A stretch of 49,635 bases of DNA from Aeribacillus composti (GCF_007827555.1 NZ_VISS01000035.1:1-49635); one strand, 5' to 3'. Positions 1 through 8,117 are shown, counted from the first letter of the stretch. Numbers and translations: made by a program. The notes: generated from the sequence alone by a model not told the origin.

Positions 1-82
1 AGATAAAAATCGAAAAAATATAAAAGCAAGTGGAGAGAAACGAATTGTTTTTCTCCACTTGCTTCATTTTAGGGACTTATCG
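1..82 (-). repeat. Dispersed ~80-bp hairpin repeat, copy 1
   Basis: Read on the minus strand, this stretch (CCGATAAGTCCCTAAAAT, then a GTGGAGA...TCTCCAC hairpin, then CGATTTTTATCT) matches the plus-strand sequence at 21083-21163 over about 80 bases. Both copies keep the AAGTCCCTAAAAT lead-in, the hairpin and the CGATTTT trailer, while the loop and some stem bases differ. Covariation of the stems suggests that the fold is retained. Both copies sit downstream of a minus-strand gene. Confidence 0.55.
24..64 (-). terminator. Intrinsic terminator-like hairpin after the DUF4349 gene
   Basis: A 13-bp perfect inverted repeat (AAGCAAGTGGAGA at 24-36, TCTCCACTTGCTT at 52-64) lies just downstream of the minus-strand lipoprotein gene. 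On the minus strand it is followed by an AT-rich stretch containing a T tract. The same hairpin with its flanks recurs at 21083-21163, so it is part of a small dispersed repeat as well as a likely terminator. Confidence 0.7.
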
Positions 83-128
83 GACAGCCCCTTTATCATT
101 TTAACAGCCGATCCACAAGTAAAAAAGA

Positions 129-983
129 TTACTCAGTTTTCTCCTGTTTCTTTTTAAATGTTCGATAGACGAAGAAAAATATAATAAGCGCCAATAAAAC
201 AATTGGTAAATTCCCTACAACGATCACAACAATCCAAGATGCCGCCTGAACAATCCAATGAATGCTTGTCAAAAATTGTTCTTTCGTTTTTTCCCACGTA
301 TTAAAATCCTTTGAAAAATTTTCATGAGATTTTATTTCTGTTAATTGCAGTTCAACTGTTGCATAGTCTGTTCTATTTTCAATATATTTTATTCTGCCCT
401 TTAATTGTTCGATTTCTTCTTGGACAGCTGCCAAATCTTCCGAAATTTTCAACAAGTCTTCTGTTTTCTCAGCCGATTCCATAAATTTAAGGAGCCGAGC
501 TTCAACCGCTTGCTTCGATTTCAATCGAGAGTTTAAATCGACATATTCTTCTGTTTGATCTTCACCAGTCATTTGCTCCGATTTGACTGATTTGCTTGCC
601 TTTTTCACTTCCTCTATAAATCGTTGAAGTTCATTTTGAGGAATGCGGAACGTTACATATGCCTCGATCTTTCCATCCTGTTCCACTGCATTTGATTGAA
701 TGATATAGCCCCCTCTGCTTTCGGCCTTCTTTGTTAAGTTTGCAATCGTTTCATCATAGCTTACCACTTCTGCCGTTATATTCGCAGTGTACATAACTTT
801 TCGTTCGTTTGAGTATGTGCTGGCAGCTGATTTCGCTTCAACTGTTTCCATTTCTCCTTTTTTTTCAATTTTTTTCTCTATCATGGTCTGATCCATTTTA
901 GCACTTTCTACGGATGATTTTTGTTCTGAATTGCTGCAGGCGACCAAGAAGAGCAGCAACAAACCAATCAAGACTTTCTTCAT
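129..983 (-). CDS. DUF4349 domain lipoprotein
   Basis: This is a secreted lipoprotein of the DUF4349 family, about 284 residues, with no known enzyme activity. The N-terminus is a lipoprotein signal with the lipobox LVAC (Cys16), so the protein should be anchored on the outer face of the membrane. The middle holds the DUF4349 region, including a charged coiled-coil stretch around residues 150-200 rich in E, K and Q. A hydrophobic helix of about 25 residues near the C-terminus is followed by a basic tail, giving a second membrane anchor. I chose the ATG at 983 because GGAG lies 9 nt upstream; two earlier in-frame ATGs at 992 and 989 sit too close to that site. The neighbour upstream is divergent and a hairpin follows the stop. 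Confidence 0.85.
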   Translation of the reverse strand: MKKVLIGLLLLFLVACSNSEQKSSVESAKMDQTMIEKKIEKKGEMETVEAKSAASTYSNERKVMYTANITAEVVSYDETIANLTKKAESRGGYIIQSNAVEQDGKIEAYVTFRIPQNELQRFIEEVKKASKSVKSEQMTGEDQTEEYVDLNSRLKSKQAVEARLLKFMESAEKTEDLLKISEDLAAVQEEIEQLKGRIKYIENRTDYATVELQLTEIKSHENFSKDFNTWEKTKEQFLTSIHWIVQAASWIVVIVVGNLPIVLLALIIFFFVYRTFKKKQEKTE

Positions 984-1090
984 TTTCATCATCTCCAGTT
1001 AATTACAGTTTATGGATTAGACGAAATAATGAAGCAAAGGTATCTTAAATAGATGAATAAAATGTGTGCAAACAAATGAAAGTGTGCTAC

Positions 1091-1096
1091 TATAAT
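1091..1096 (+). promoter_or_regulatory. Possible -10 box for the FtsW/RodA-type gene
   Basis: An exact TATAAT lies about 100 bases before the start codon of the plus-strand cell-shape gene, in the divergent intergenic region. No good -35 hexamer is found 17 bases upstream, so the assignment is weak. Confidence 0.3.
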
Positions 1097-1196
1097 AAAC
1101 GTACTTGCGCTTGAAACCTTTCGCTTTTACCATTCGTCTAACATAAGGAAATTCTACTCTTCTAAAAAAATCATTTTCATAAAGTTGGTGGGCTTC

Positions 1197-2366
1197 ATGG
1201 ATTCTAACAAAAAGGCGCAATCGCGGTTTGATTATCAATTAGCATTTATTATATTTCTACTATTTTGCGCGAGCTGCGTGGCCATTTACGGAGCGCAAAT
1301 GACTTCAGGGCAATATGCGGTAAACTTTATTTTTAAGCAAATTGCCTTCTATGCAGCCAGCTGTCTTATTGCCGGAGTTGTCATGCTGTTCGATTCAGAA
1401 CAAATTCAAAAAATGACATGGTATTTATACGGTTTTGGGATATTTCTTCTATTTTTGTTAATGATTTCACCAGAAAAAATTGCCAAAGAAATAAATGGCG
1501 CTAAAGCATGGTTTACTCTTCCCGGTTTTTCGTTTCAGCCTTCAGAAATCATGAAAGTTTTCTTAATCATTGCTTTGAGCCATATTATTTGCAAGCATCA
1601 TCAAAAGTATTTGCATCGAACCATTCAAACCGATCTCATTTTGTTATGTAAAATGGGTGTGACGACAGCAGTACCGGTATTGTTCGTTATACTGCAGCCT
1701 GACTTTGGGACTGCGCTTGTCATGTTTGCCATTTTAGCCGGCCTTATTCTTGTTTCAGGCATATCTTGGCGGATTCTTACATTAGGGTTTCTCATCGTAA
1801 CCCTCTTTGCTGCAACAATTTTTTATCTTGTATTGCGAATGCCTGAATTTCTTGCCAAATATTTAGGTGTCAAGCAATATCAGTTCGGCCGGATTTATGC
1901 ATGGTTAAATCCCGAAGGATATAAAAGCGCTGAAGGCTATCATTTGCTCAATTCTCTAAAAGCTATCGGATCTGGCCAAATTTTCGGAAAAGGGGTTGGG
2001 CATGGACAAGTATATATCCCTGAAAACCACACCGACTTTATATTCAGTGTGATTGGGGAGCAATTTGGATTTATCGGCACTAGTATTGTCATTAGTTTAT
2101 TTTTCTTATTAATCTATCACATCATTAAAGTGTCAATTGAAACAACTGAACCGTTTAACAGCTATCTTTGTACTGGCGTCATCAGCTTGTTTGTCTTCCA
2201 TGTATTTCAAAATGTCGGCATGACGATTGGCCTTCTGCCGATCACAGGTATACCGCTTCCTTTTATCAGCTATGGAGGAAGCTCCCTTATTGGCAGCATG
2301 ATGGCGATCGGATTGATTTTCAGTATCCGATGGCACCATCGTGTATCTATGTTTTCAAAAGAATAG
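1197..2366 (+). CDS. FtsW/RodA/SpoVE family cell-cycle protein (SEDS)
   Basis: This is a polytopic membrane protein of the SEDS family, the peptidoglycan glycosyltransferases that work with class B penicillin-binding proteins in division, elongation or sporulation. It has about 389 residues and around ten hydrophobic segments. Family signatures are visible: NGAKAWF followed by FQPSEIMK in the first half, LQPDFGTALV in the middle, and the C-terminal GLLPITGIPLPFISYGGSS block. I chose the ATG at 1197 because a GGTGGG stretch precedes it; TTG 1185 and GTG 1188 are in frame but lack a better site. Whether it is the FtsW, RodA or SpoVE paralogue cannot be decided here, because no dcw, mreBCD or spo neighbours are present. 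A strong terminator overlaps the stop codon. Confidence 0.9.
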   Translation: MDSNKKAQSRFDYQLAFIIFLLFCASCVAIYGAQMTSGQYAVNFIFKQIAFYAASCLIAGVVMLFDSEQIQKMTWYLYGFGIFLLFLLMISPEKIAKEINGAKAWFTLPGFSFQPSEIMKVFLIIALSHIICKHHQKYLHRTIQTDLILLCKMGVTTAVPVLFVILQPDFGTALVMFAILAGLILVSGISWRILTLGFLIVTLFAATIFYLVLRMPEFLAKYLGVKQYQFGRIYAWLNPEGYKSAEGYHLLNSLKAIGSGQIFGKGVGHGQVYIPENHTDFIFSVIGEQFGFIGTSIVISLFFLLIYHIIKVSIETTEPFNSYLCTGVISLFVFHVFQNVGMTIGLLPITGIPLPFISYGGSSLIGSMMAIGLIFSIRWHHRVSMFSKE

Positions 2367-2395
2367 GTGTCCAATAAAGTTGGACACCTTTTTTG
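2365..2395 (+). terminator. Rho-independent terminator after the FtsW/RodA-type gene
   Basis: A 10-bp perfect stem (AGGTGTCCAA at 2365-2374, TTGGACACCT at 2380-2389) with a 5-nt loop is followed by a run of T. It begins inside the stop codon. It also separates this gene from the convergent yknZ end. Confidence 0.9.
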
Positions 2396-2469
2396 TTTTG
2401 TTTAAGAAACAAATTGTATTAGCATGAATTTTTCTCGCCTATGGAAGGCAAAGGCAGCAGCTTTCTGTA

Positions 2470-3663
2470 TCACTCATATCTTAACGATTCGATTGGATCC
2501 AATCTTGCCGCCTTGTTTGCCGGCAATAGTCCAAAGAGAATCCCAATAAACATTGAGAATAAAAGTCCGCCGACGACAACCTGCCATGATACTAATGATG
2601 GCCAACCGGCAAAAATGGAAATGATGGATGCAATTCCTGCACCTAATAAAATCCCTAAAGTTCCCCCAATTAATGTTAATGTCATCGATTCAATTAAAAA
2701 TTGCAGCAAAATTTGTCTCCTTGTTGCACCAAGAGCTTTGCGAATGCCGATTTCTCTCGTTCTCTCGGTGACGGAGACGAGCATGATGTTCATGACACCG
2801 ATGCCGCCAACTACGAGGGAAATTCCGGCTATGCTTCCGATAATCATGGTCATAATACGGGTAATTTGGCCGATGGATTCTGCAATTTCTTCAAAATTCA
2901 CCACTTGATACGAATCTTCTGTTTGATGCATGTCGTTTAGCAATTGCTCAGCTTTTTCCCCTGCAGCTTTGATTTCGTCTGCACTAACTGCTTCAAGCGT
3001 TACTTGCGTATAATTCGTTTGACCGAAAGCATTTCGATAAGCCGTCCATGGAGTGTAAATTTCCGACATGCCAAAGGCAAAAATTCCTGTCGGTTTTTCA
3101 AGTATGCCGATAATTTCGAACGGCTGATTCGATACCCAAACGACCTCGCCAATCGGATTTTGTTTTTTAAATAAATCTTTTGCTAGTTGGTCGCTAATAA
3201 TCGCTACACGTCTGCCGCCTAAAAAATCCGCTTCCGTAAACAGTCGGCCTTTATTAATGTTTAATTGATTGACATCCATATATGCAGCATTGATCCCATA
3301 GACCGTGGTATCGATTGTTTCTTCTTTATACCTTATTTGATAAGAACTTGTCGTGGAAGCAACAACCTGTTTAACTTCAGGGATCCCTTTCAACGCTTCA
3401 ACATCTTCTTGGGTAAACGGATCCACTAACATTGCGTTCGGATTTGCTTTCAACTCTTCTTCACTTGGTTGATAATACACTTCTATCGTATTGCTGCTGC
3501 CTGCAATTTGGGCTTTTAAGGCTTGTTCGCCCCCTTGGCCGATTGCTACAACTAAAATAACAGATCCGACTCCGATAATTATTCCTAGCATTGTCAAAAT
3601 TGAACGGAGCTTATGGGCAAGAATGGAGGAAAACGCCATCCGAAAATTTTCCATCAAATTCAT
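2470..3663 (-). CDS. yknZ: ABC transporter permease YknZ (MacB/FtsX type)
   Basis: This is the permease of a MacB-type ABC system, 397 residues, the same length as B. subtilis YknZ. It has an N-terminal membrane helix (around residues 20-45), a large extracytoplasmic MacB-type core domain, and three C-terminal helices in the FtsX fold; the conserved VTERTREIGIRKALGA block marks the family. The start ATG overlaps the stop of yknY in an ATGA, indicating translational coupling. With YknW, YknX and YknY it is expected to form the complex that protects B. subtilis against the SDP cannibalism toxin; that role is carried over from the homologue and not shown by sequence. The gene order W-X-Y-Z and the protein lengths match B. 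subtilis closely. Confidence 0.92.
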   Translation of the reverse strand: MNLMENFRMAFSSILAHKLRSILTMLGIIIGVGSVILVVAIGQGGEQALKAQIAGSSNTIEVYYQPSEEELKANPNAMLVDPFTQEDVEALKGIPEVKQVVASTTSSYQIRYKEETIDTTVYGINAAYMDVNQLNINKGRLFTEADFLGGRRVAIISDQLAKDLFKKQNPIGEVVWVSNQPFEIIGILEKPTGIFAFGMSEIYTPWTAYRNAFGQTNYTQVTLEAVSADEIKAAGEKAEQLLNDMHQTEDSYQVVNFEEIAESIGQITRIMTMIIGSIAGISLVVGGIGVMNIMLVSVTERTREIGIRKALGATRRQILLQFLIESMTLTLIGGTLGILLGAGIASIISIFAGWPSLVSWQVVVGGLLFSMFIGILFGLLPANKAARLDPIESLRYE

Positions 3664-4349
3664 AATGTGCTCCCCCGTCCCAAATCTTCTTGTAAAATTT
3701 CTCCATCTCTTACTACAATCGTACGCTTAGCAAATTGAGCCACTTCATGTTCATGCGTTACGACAATGATGGTTGTCCCTTCTTTATTTAGCATTGTAAA
3801 TTGTTCCATAATTGCTTCGCTTGTTTTCGTATCCAATGCACCAGTCGGTTCATCTGCCAAAATGAGCTTTGGATTATTCACAATGGCTCGAGCTATTGCC
3901 ACCCGTTGTTTTTGGCCCCCCGATAATTCGTTTGGCATATGCTGGATTCTATCGCCGAGTCCAACCTTTATTAAAGCCTGCTTAGCGAGTTCATCCCGCT
4001 GTTTTTTTCCAATGCCGGCGTAAATCATTGGCAGCTCTACATTTTTTAAGGCGCTCAACCGCGGCAGAAGATGAAACTGCTGAAAAACAAAACCGATTTT
4101 CTTGTTGCGTATTTTGGCCAATTCTTGATCATCAAGAGACGATATATCCTTCCCTTCAAAATAGTAAGCACCTGATGTCGGGCGGTCCAAACAGCCAATA
4201 ATATTCATGAGAGTTGATTTGCCGGAACCGGACGGCCCCATAATGGCCACAAAATCCCCCTGCCGGATTTCTAAATTGATGTTTTTGAGCACATCCATTG
4301 TTTCTTTACCGTTTCTATAAGATTTCGTCACATCTTCCAGCTTGATCAT
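3660..4349 (-). CDS. yknY: ABC transporter ATP-binding protein YknY
   Basis: This 229-residue nucleotide-binding subunit belongs to the MacB/LolD class. Walker A is GPSGSGKS at residues 38-45, the signature is LSGGQKQR from 142, and Walker B with D-loop is ADEPTGALD from about 165; the switch histidine is in VVTHEHE. It supplies ATP hydrolysis for the YknXYZ complex at the cytoplasmic face. It is coupled by ATGA overlaps on both sides, with yknX upstream and yknZ downstream. All catalytic motifs look intact. Confidence 0.95.
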   Translation of the reverse strand: MIKLEDVTKSYRNGKETMDVLKNINLEIRQGDFVAIMGPSGSGKSTLMNIIGCLDRPTSGAYYFEGKDISSLDDQELAKIRNKKIGFVFQQFHLLPRLSALKNVELPMIYAGIGKKQRDELAKQALIKVGLGDRIQHMPNELSGGQKQRVAIARAIVNNPKLILADEPTGALDTKTSEAIMEQFTMLNKEGTTIIVVTHEHEVAQFAKRTIVVRDGEILQEDLGRGSTL

Positions 4350-5473
4350 TTGATTGTCACTTCCACGCCTGCTTTGATTTCATCAGATGGTTCACGAACA
4401 ATTTCATCATCTTTTGTTAAACCGCTCGTCACCTCAATATATTCATCGGTTGAAGTACCAGTTTTAATTTCTTTTCTTGTTATTTTTCCGTTTTTCACTA
4501 CATAAACATATTGTTGATCATCATCTTGTTTAACAGCGGTAAGAGGAATGACATTCGCTTTTTTTCTTTCCGTTTCAATTTCCATAATCAATTTAAAGCC
4601 AGGCTTCACCGGGATGTTCTGATCTTGGACAAGAACTTCCACTGGATACTGGACAGCCTCGTTTCCTGTTTCCGCCGCCATCTCACTGCCTTGTTGAGGC
4701 AAAATGCCAATTTTCAATACTTTTCCTTTCCATTTTGCATCAGGCACCACATCAGATTTTAAAACTACAGGCTGACCTTCTTTAATTTTTAAAGAATCGT
4801 ATTCAGAAATGACCCCTTCCACTTTCATTTTGTTCAAACTGCCAATATGTATGATCGGCTTCACATTTTCGCCCATTGCTACTGCTGCGTCTTCATCTAC
4901 GGTAATCACAATTCCATCAACTTCGCTTTTCACTTCAAGTTCTAAAATCTTCTTTTCTACTGTTTCCAGTTGAATCTTCTGTTGTTTAAGCTCAAGATTC
5001 GTCATTTTCTTATCCATTTGCAGTTGATTTTTTTCATTTTCTATTTGCTTTTCTGCTTCTTCTTTACCGACTTGTTTCTTCAATTCTTCTTCTTTTTTCT
5101 TCAGATCATCCAACTGCTCATTGATTTGATCTAGTTTGATATAGCTTTGTTCAATCGAAAGCTTGGCCTGTTCCTTTTCAAGCTCTAATTGTTCGTTTTC
5201 ATAAATGACGAGAGGTGCTCCTTTTTTTATTTTGTCCCCTTCTTTGACAAGGATTTTTTTGATCTTTCCTCTTTCAGCATCATAATAAATTTTTTGTTCA
5301 TTCATTAATTGAAGAGTACCGGGAATCATAACATTCCCGGTAATTTCTTTTTGCTCCAATTTGACTGTTTCTACAGTCGGATTTTCTTTCGATGCAGCAC
5401 GAAAAATACTGATCCCAACAAATAAAGCGATGATAACTGCTACTCCTACACCGATCAAAACTTTCTTTCTCAT
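4346..5473 (-). CDS. yknX: Efflux adaptor subunit YknX (HlyD/MacA type)
   Basis: This 375-residue protein is a membrane-fusion or adaptor subunit. It has an N-terminal hydrophobic anchor (about residues 5-25), a split biotinyl-lipoyl domain (around 60-95 and again near 185-205), and between them a long coiled coil very rich in E, K and Q. C-terminal beta-barrel and membrane-proximal segments end in TAVKQDDDQQYVYVV and following strands. In Gram-positive bacteria such proteins cap an ABC permease from the outer side. It follows yknW by 7 bases and overlaps yknY by ATGA. Its length matches B. subtilis YknX (about 377). Confidence 0.92.
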   Translation of the reverse strand: MRKKVLIGVGVAVIIALFVGISIFRAASKENPTVETVKLEQKEITGNVMIPGTLQLMNEQKIYYDAERGKIKKILVKEGDKIKKGAPLVIYENEQLELEKEQAKLSIEQSYIKLDQINEQLDDLKKKEEELKKQVGKEEAEKQIENEKNQLQMDKKMTNLELKQQKIQLETVEKKILELEVKSEVDGIVITVDEDAAVAMGENVKPIIHIGSLNKMKVEGVISEYDSLKIKEGQPVVLKSDVVPDAKWKGKVLKIGILPQQGSEMAAETGNEAVQYPVEVLVQDQNIPVKPGFKLIMEIETERKKANVIPLTAVKQDDDQQYVYVVKNGKITRKEIKTGTSTDEYIEVTSGLTKDDEIVREPSDEIKAGVEVTIK

Positions 5474-5480
5474 ACTATTA

Positions 5481-6170
5481 CTATGCCCCCACTAATGATT
5501 GTGTTGCTCCAGATAATGTCAATAGCAGACTGCCAAGAATGAATAAAACGATTGAAATAGTCCATGATGCACCTTTTGACAGTTGACCTACATGATGAAG
5601 CCCAAAAGCGGTCAATATTGTTCCCCAAATTCCAAAAATTTCGATAGATGACAAAAATGATCCAAGCGCCCCTTCAGCTCCTACAATACTGTTTAAACTA
5701 GTAAATACTTGATTAGGGGTGTCTCCTCCACCGACAAAATATAAAATAATCGCATTTAACAGTGTTCCTATTGAAGTAACAAGAGAAATAAAAACGGTCA
5801 TTGAAAACATTTGTTTAAAACGAATTTGTTTTCCGGCAATTTTTACAATGGCAAAAAGAATTAGTGCCGAAATCAATAGTGTAATAAGTCCGCCAATGAT
5901 ACCAAACACAAGTGCACCAACTTTTGTAAATGCGCCGACGTAAGCTGCTCCTTCTGCACCTAATTCCTCTTCCACGATGCTATAGTCGACTGATAACACT
6001 GAAAGGTAAGCTGCCAAAGATGAAATAATAATGACAACAATTAATGGAAGCAATACTTTTGGCTGTTGTTTGATCCGCTCAAGCGTCTCAATCGGACTTG
6101 TCACAATCCCTAACAACGACGGTTTATCCACTTTTTCATTTGAATGCTGAATGTTCAGTTGCTCACTCAT
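5481..6170 (-). CDS. yknW: Yip1 family membrane protein YknW
   Basis: This is a 229-residue protein with five hydrophobic segments after a soluble N-terminal region of about 40 residues, typical of the Yip1 family. In B. subtilis YknW helps the YknXYZ transporter assemble and is needed for protection against the SDP toxin. I chose the ATG at 6170 because GGAGGAG lies 9 bases upstream; the longer reading from 6206 would include the ribosome site itself. It is the first gene of the operon and lies directly behind a SigW-type promoter. Confidence 0.9.
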   Translation of the reverse strand: MSEQLNIQHSNEKVDKPSLLGIVTSPIETLERIKQQPKVLLPLIVVIIISSLAAYLSVLSVDYSIVEEELGAEGAAYVGAFTKVGALVFGIIGGLITLLISALILFAIVKIAGKQIRFKQMFSMTVFISLVTSIGTLLNAIILYFVGGGDTPNQVFTSLNSIVGAEGALGSFLSSIEIFGIWGTILTAFGLHHVGQLSKGASWTISIVLFILGSLLLTLSGATQSLVGA

Positions 6171-6213
6171 TAAAGTCATCTCCTCCATTATAATGATTAT
6201 TTTCAATTTATTT

Positions 6214-6240
6214 TACGAGATTGATAAGAATGAAGTTTCA
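6214..6240 (-). promoter_or_regulatory. SigW-type (ECF) promoter for yknWXYZ
   Basis: On the minus strand TGAAAC (6240-6235) and CGTA (6217-6214) are separated by 17 bases, an excellent match to the B. subtilis SigW consensus. The CGTA box lies about 43 bases before the yknW start. The B. subtilis yknWXYZ operon is known to be SigW-dependent, so sequence and family knowledge agree. This implies induction by envelope stress. Confidence 0.8.
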
Positions 6241-6291
6241 CATTTTTTGAATTTCTTACAAATATTTTGAAAAACTTCCCTTAACATGATG

Positions 6292-6324
6292 AAAAGACCG
6301 CAGAAATACATTCTACGGTCTTTT
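6292..6324 (-). terminator. Terminator after the gamma-SASP gene
   Basis: A 14-bp stem with one mismatch (AAAAGACCGCAGAA at 6292-6305, TTCTACGGTCTTTT at 6311-6324) with a 5-nt loop ends in a T tract on both strands. It lies about 80 bases after the minus-strand SASP stop codon and insulates it from the yknW promoter region. Confidence 0.8.
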
Positions 6325-6401
6325 ACAGGTTATTAACTCTTTGGTTATCATTTTGTCCGCATGTTGTTTAGCTCTAATTTGCTCCTGCTTGCCGCGTTTT
6401 T

Positions 6402-7187
6402 TTAAAACGGAGCTTGGGTTTGCTGTGCTGATTGCTGGTTTTGCTGACGCACTTCATTGACATTCGTTTGGCTCGCTTGTCCGCTTAACGGATTAAAGCT
6501 GAAGCCTGATGATTGCTGCGTTTGATACTGATTCGGTATTTGCTGTGCTGATTGCTGATTTTGCTGGCGCACTTCATTGACGTTTGTTTGGCTCGCTTGT
6601 CCGCTTAACGGATTGAAGCTGAAGCCGGATGCTTGCTGCGTTTGATATTGGTTCGGTATTTGCTGTGCTGATTGCTGATTTTGCTGGCGCACTTCATTGA
6701 TGTTCGTTTGGCTCGCTTGTCCGCTTAACGGATTAAAGCTGAAGCCGGATGATTGCTGCGATTGATACTGGTTCGGTATTTGCTGTGCTGATTGCTGATT
6801 TTGCTGGCGCACTTCATTAACGTTTGTTTGGCTCGCTTGTCCGCTTAACGGATTGAAGCTGAAGCCGGATGATTGCTGACTTTGATATTGATTTTGCGGT
6901 TGTTGAGCTTGGTATACTGCTTGATACTGGTTTTTCGGTTGATAATTTTGCAGCTGCTGTGCTTGACTATGAAGCGACTGAGCCAAATTTTCAATTTGCT
7001 GCAAATTTTGCACCGCATTTTGTTCCTTTTGTCCAAATGCTTGTGTCTGTTGTGCTGTAAATTGATTTGAGCTAAATGCTTGATTAGCGTTTTGCTGTTC
7101 TTGCTGTTTCAGTACTTTGGCAATTTGTTGAATCTGCTGCAATGCTTGCTGTGCTTGATTTACATACGATTGAATGCGTTGCGGCAC
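6402..7187 (-). CDS. sspE: Giant gamma-type small acid-soluble spore protein (SspE-like)
   Basis: This 261-residue, extremely Gln/Asn/Ser-rich protein looks like a gamma-type SASP, the amino acid reserve of spores. The second half has four near-identical 40-residue repeats, each with a core of the form ASQTNVNEVRQQNQQSAQQ, closely matching the FASETNAQQVRKQNQQSA repeat of B. subtilis SspE. Known gamma-SASPs have two or three repeats and about 60-100 residues, so this one is far longer. The first ~100 residues are a Gln-rich, helix-prone region not seen in SspE. I chose GTG 7187 because AAGGAGGG lies 7 bases upstream, whereas the ATG at 7217 precedes that site. Expression in the forespore is inferred; a TGAATA at 7245-7250 on the minus strand could be a SigG -35 but no clear -10 was seen. 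Confidence 0.8.
   Translation of the reverse strand: MPQRIQSYVNQAQQALQQIQQIAKVLKQQEQQNANQAFSSNQFTAQQTQAFGQKEQNAVQNLQQIENLAQSLHSQAQQLQNYQPKNQYQAVYQAQQPQNQYQSQQSSGFSFNPLSGQASQTNVNEVRQQNQQSAQQIPNQYQSQQSSGFSFNPLSGQASQTNINEVRQQNQQSAQQIPNQYQTQQASGFSFNPLSGQASQTNVNEVRQQNQQSAQQIPNQYQTQQSSGFSFNPLSGQASQTNVNEVRQQNQQSAQQTQAPF
6421..6900 (-). repeat. Four tandem 120-bp coding repeats
   Basis: Four units begin at 6421, 6541, 6661 and 6781, each 120 bp (40 codons) and differing at only a few positions. They encode the repeated SASP core. High identity including silent positions points to recent amplification or ongoing gene conversion. Confidence 0.95.
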
Positions 7188-7258
7188 TCTTTTTCCCTCC
7201 TTATCATTTAAATTCATTTTATTTTTTTGTAATCACCTAATTTTTATTCATAAAAAAA

Positions 7259-7274
7259 TGTGCTTTACATCACA
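7259..7274 (+). promoter_or_regulatory. Fnr-type binding site upstream of fnr
   Basis: TGTGC, six bases, then TCACA gives one mismatch to the TGTGA-N6-TCACA Fnr/Crp palindrome. Its centre (about 7266.5) is roughly 60 bases before the start point predicted from the extended -10 at 7314-7319. That is a class I activator position and suggests autoregulation. Confidence 0.55.
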
Positions 7275-7310
7275 ATTCACCATTTTTTCACAATCAAGAT
7301 TCCTAGGTTC

Positions 7311-7319
7311 TGGTAAAAT
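7311..7319 (+). promoter_or_regulatory. Extended -10 promoter element for fnr
   Basis: TG at 7311-7312 followed after one base by TAAAAT at 7314-7319 forms an extended -10 box. No good -35 is visible 17 bases upstream, as expected for an activator-dependent promoter. The start codon of fnr is 42 bases further on. Confidence 0.45.
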
Positions 7320-7361
7320 ATTGGTATATAGATGGTTTCCTTCTTGAAAGGAGGTTTTATA

Positions 7362-8063
7362 ATGGTCAAACAAGTGGCGGATCCATTCTTAACCGATCCA
7401 TTGAGTGCTTTGCATGAATATTTCGACGGAATCATAAACGTGAGGGAAGGGACATATCTTTTTCAAGAAGGCATGGAGGTTCATGAATTATATTGCATCC
7501 AATCCGGCTTGGTGCAAATAAGCAAAACAACTTCAGATGGAAGAGAATTGGCGCTAAAGATCTGCAAAAAAGGCGACCTTATTGGTGAATTTTCTATTTT
7601 TTCAAATGACCCGAAGCACATATTTAACGCAAAAGTTTTGGAAAACAGTTCTATTTATTTCATAAAAAAAGAACGATTAGAATGCAAACTGTTTGAAAAT
7701 CCGCATCTTAGCCTTTCGTTCCTAAAATGGATGAGCGAGCAATATCAAATTACTCAAACAAAATTCCGCGATTTGATTTTAAACGGGAAGAAAGGTGCCT
7801 TATACTCCACACTCATACGAATGGCGAACACCTATGGAGTAGAAACTGAAAATGGCATTCTCATCAATATCGACATGACCAATCAGGAGCTTGCGAATTT
7901 TTGCGGAGCAACTAGAGAAAGCATCAATCGAATGTTGAGCAATTTGCGGAAAAAAGGCGTAATTTCTTTTCAAAATAAAAAAATCACCATTCACGATCTT
8001 CAATATTTAAAAGATGAAATCAATTGTGAAAATTGCCCCGTTTCCTACTGCCGAATTGATTAA
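7362..8063 (+). CDS. fnr: Fnr anaerobic regulator (Crp/Fnr family)
   Basis: This 233-residue oxygen-responsive activator has an N-terminal cyclic-nucleotide-binding type beta-roll (about 30-110), a dimer helix (about 115-145) and a C-terminal winged helix (about 150-215; GATRESINRMLSNLRKKGV is the recognition region). The tail CENCPVSYC gives Cys222, Cys225 and Cys230. With Asp137 these correspond to the C-terminal [4Fe-4S] ligands of B. subtilis Fnr (three Cys and an Asp), so this is the Bacillus-type Fnr and not the E. coli type with N-terminal cysteines. I chose ATG 7362 because AAAGGAGG lies 6 bases upstream. The usual partner narK is absent here. It is divergent from the SASP gene and ends in a clear terminator. 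Confidence 0.93.
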   Translation: MVKQVADPFLTDPLSALHEYFDGIINVREGTYLFQEGMEVHELYCIQSGLVQISKTTSDGRELALKICKKGDLIGEFSIFSNDPKHIFNAKVLENSSIYFIKKERLECKLFENPHLSLSFLKWMSEQYQITQTKFRDLILNGKKGALYSTLIRMANTYGVETENGILINIDMTNQELANFCGATRESINRMLSNLRKKGVISFQNKKITIHDLQYLKDEINCENCPVSYCRID

Positions 8064-8117
8064 ATTGTAAAAACATCTTATATGCGCCTTGTCTTTCAGA
8101 GATGGAGCCGGAACTTT

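Noticed and set aside
2441-2908. Plus-strand frame of 155 codons over yknZ
   Set aside because: It lies wholly on the opposite strand of a well-conserved permease and has Pro/Ile/Thr-rich shadow composition.
6188-6202. Fur-like box between the SigW promoter and yknW
   Set aside because: TTATAATGATTATTT agrees with the Fur consensus at about 11 of 14 positions, but its right half-site is broken and the operon has no link to iron.
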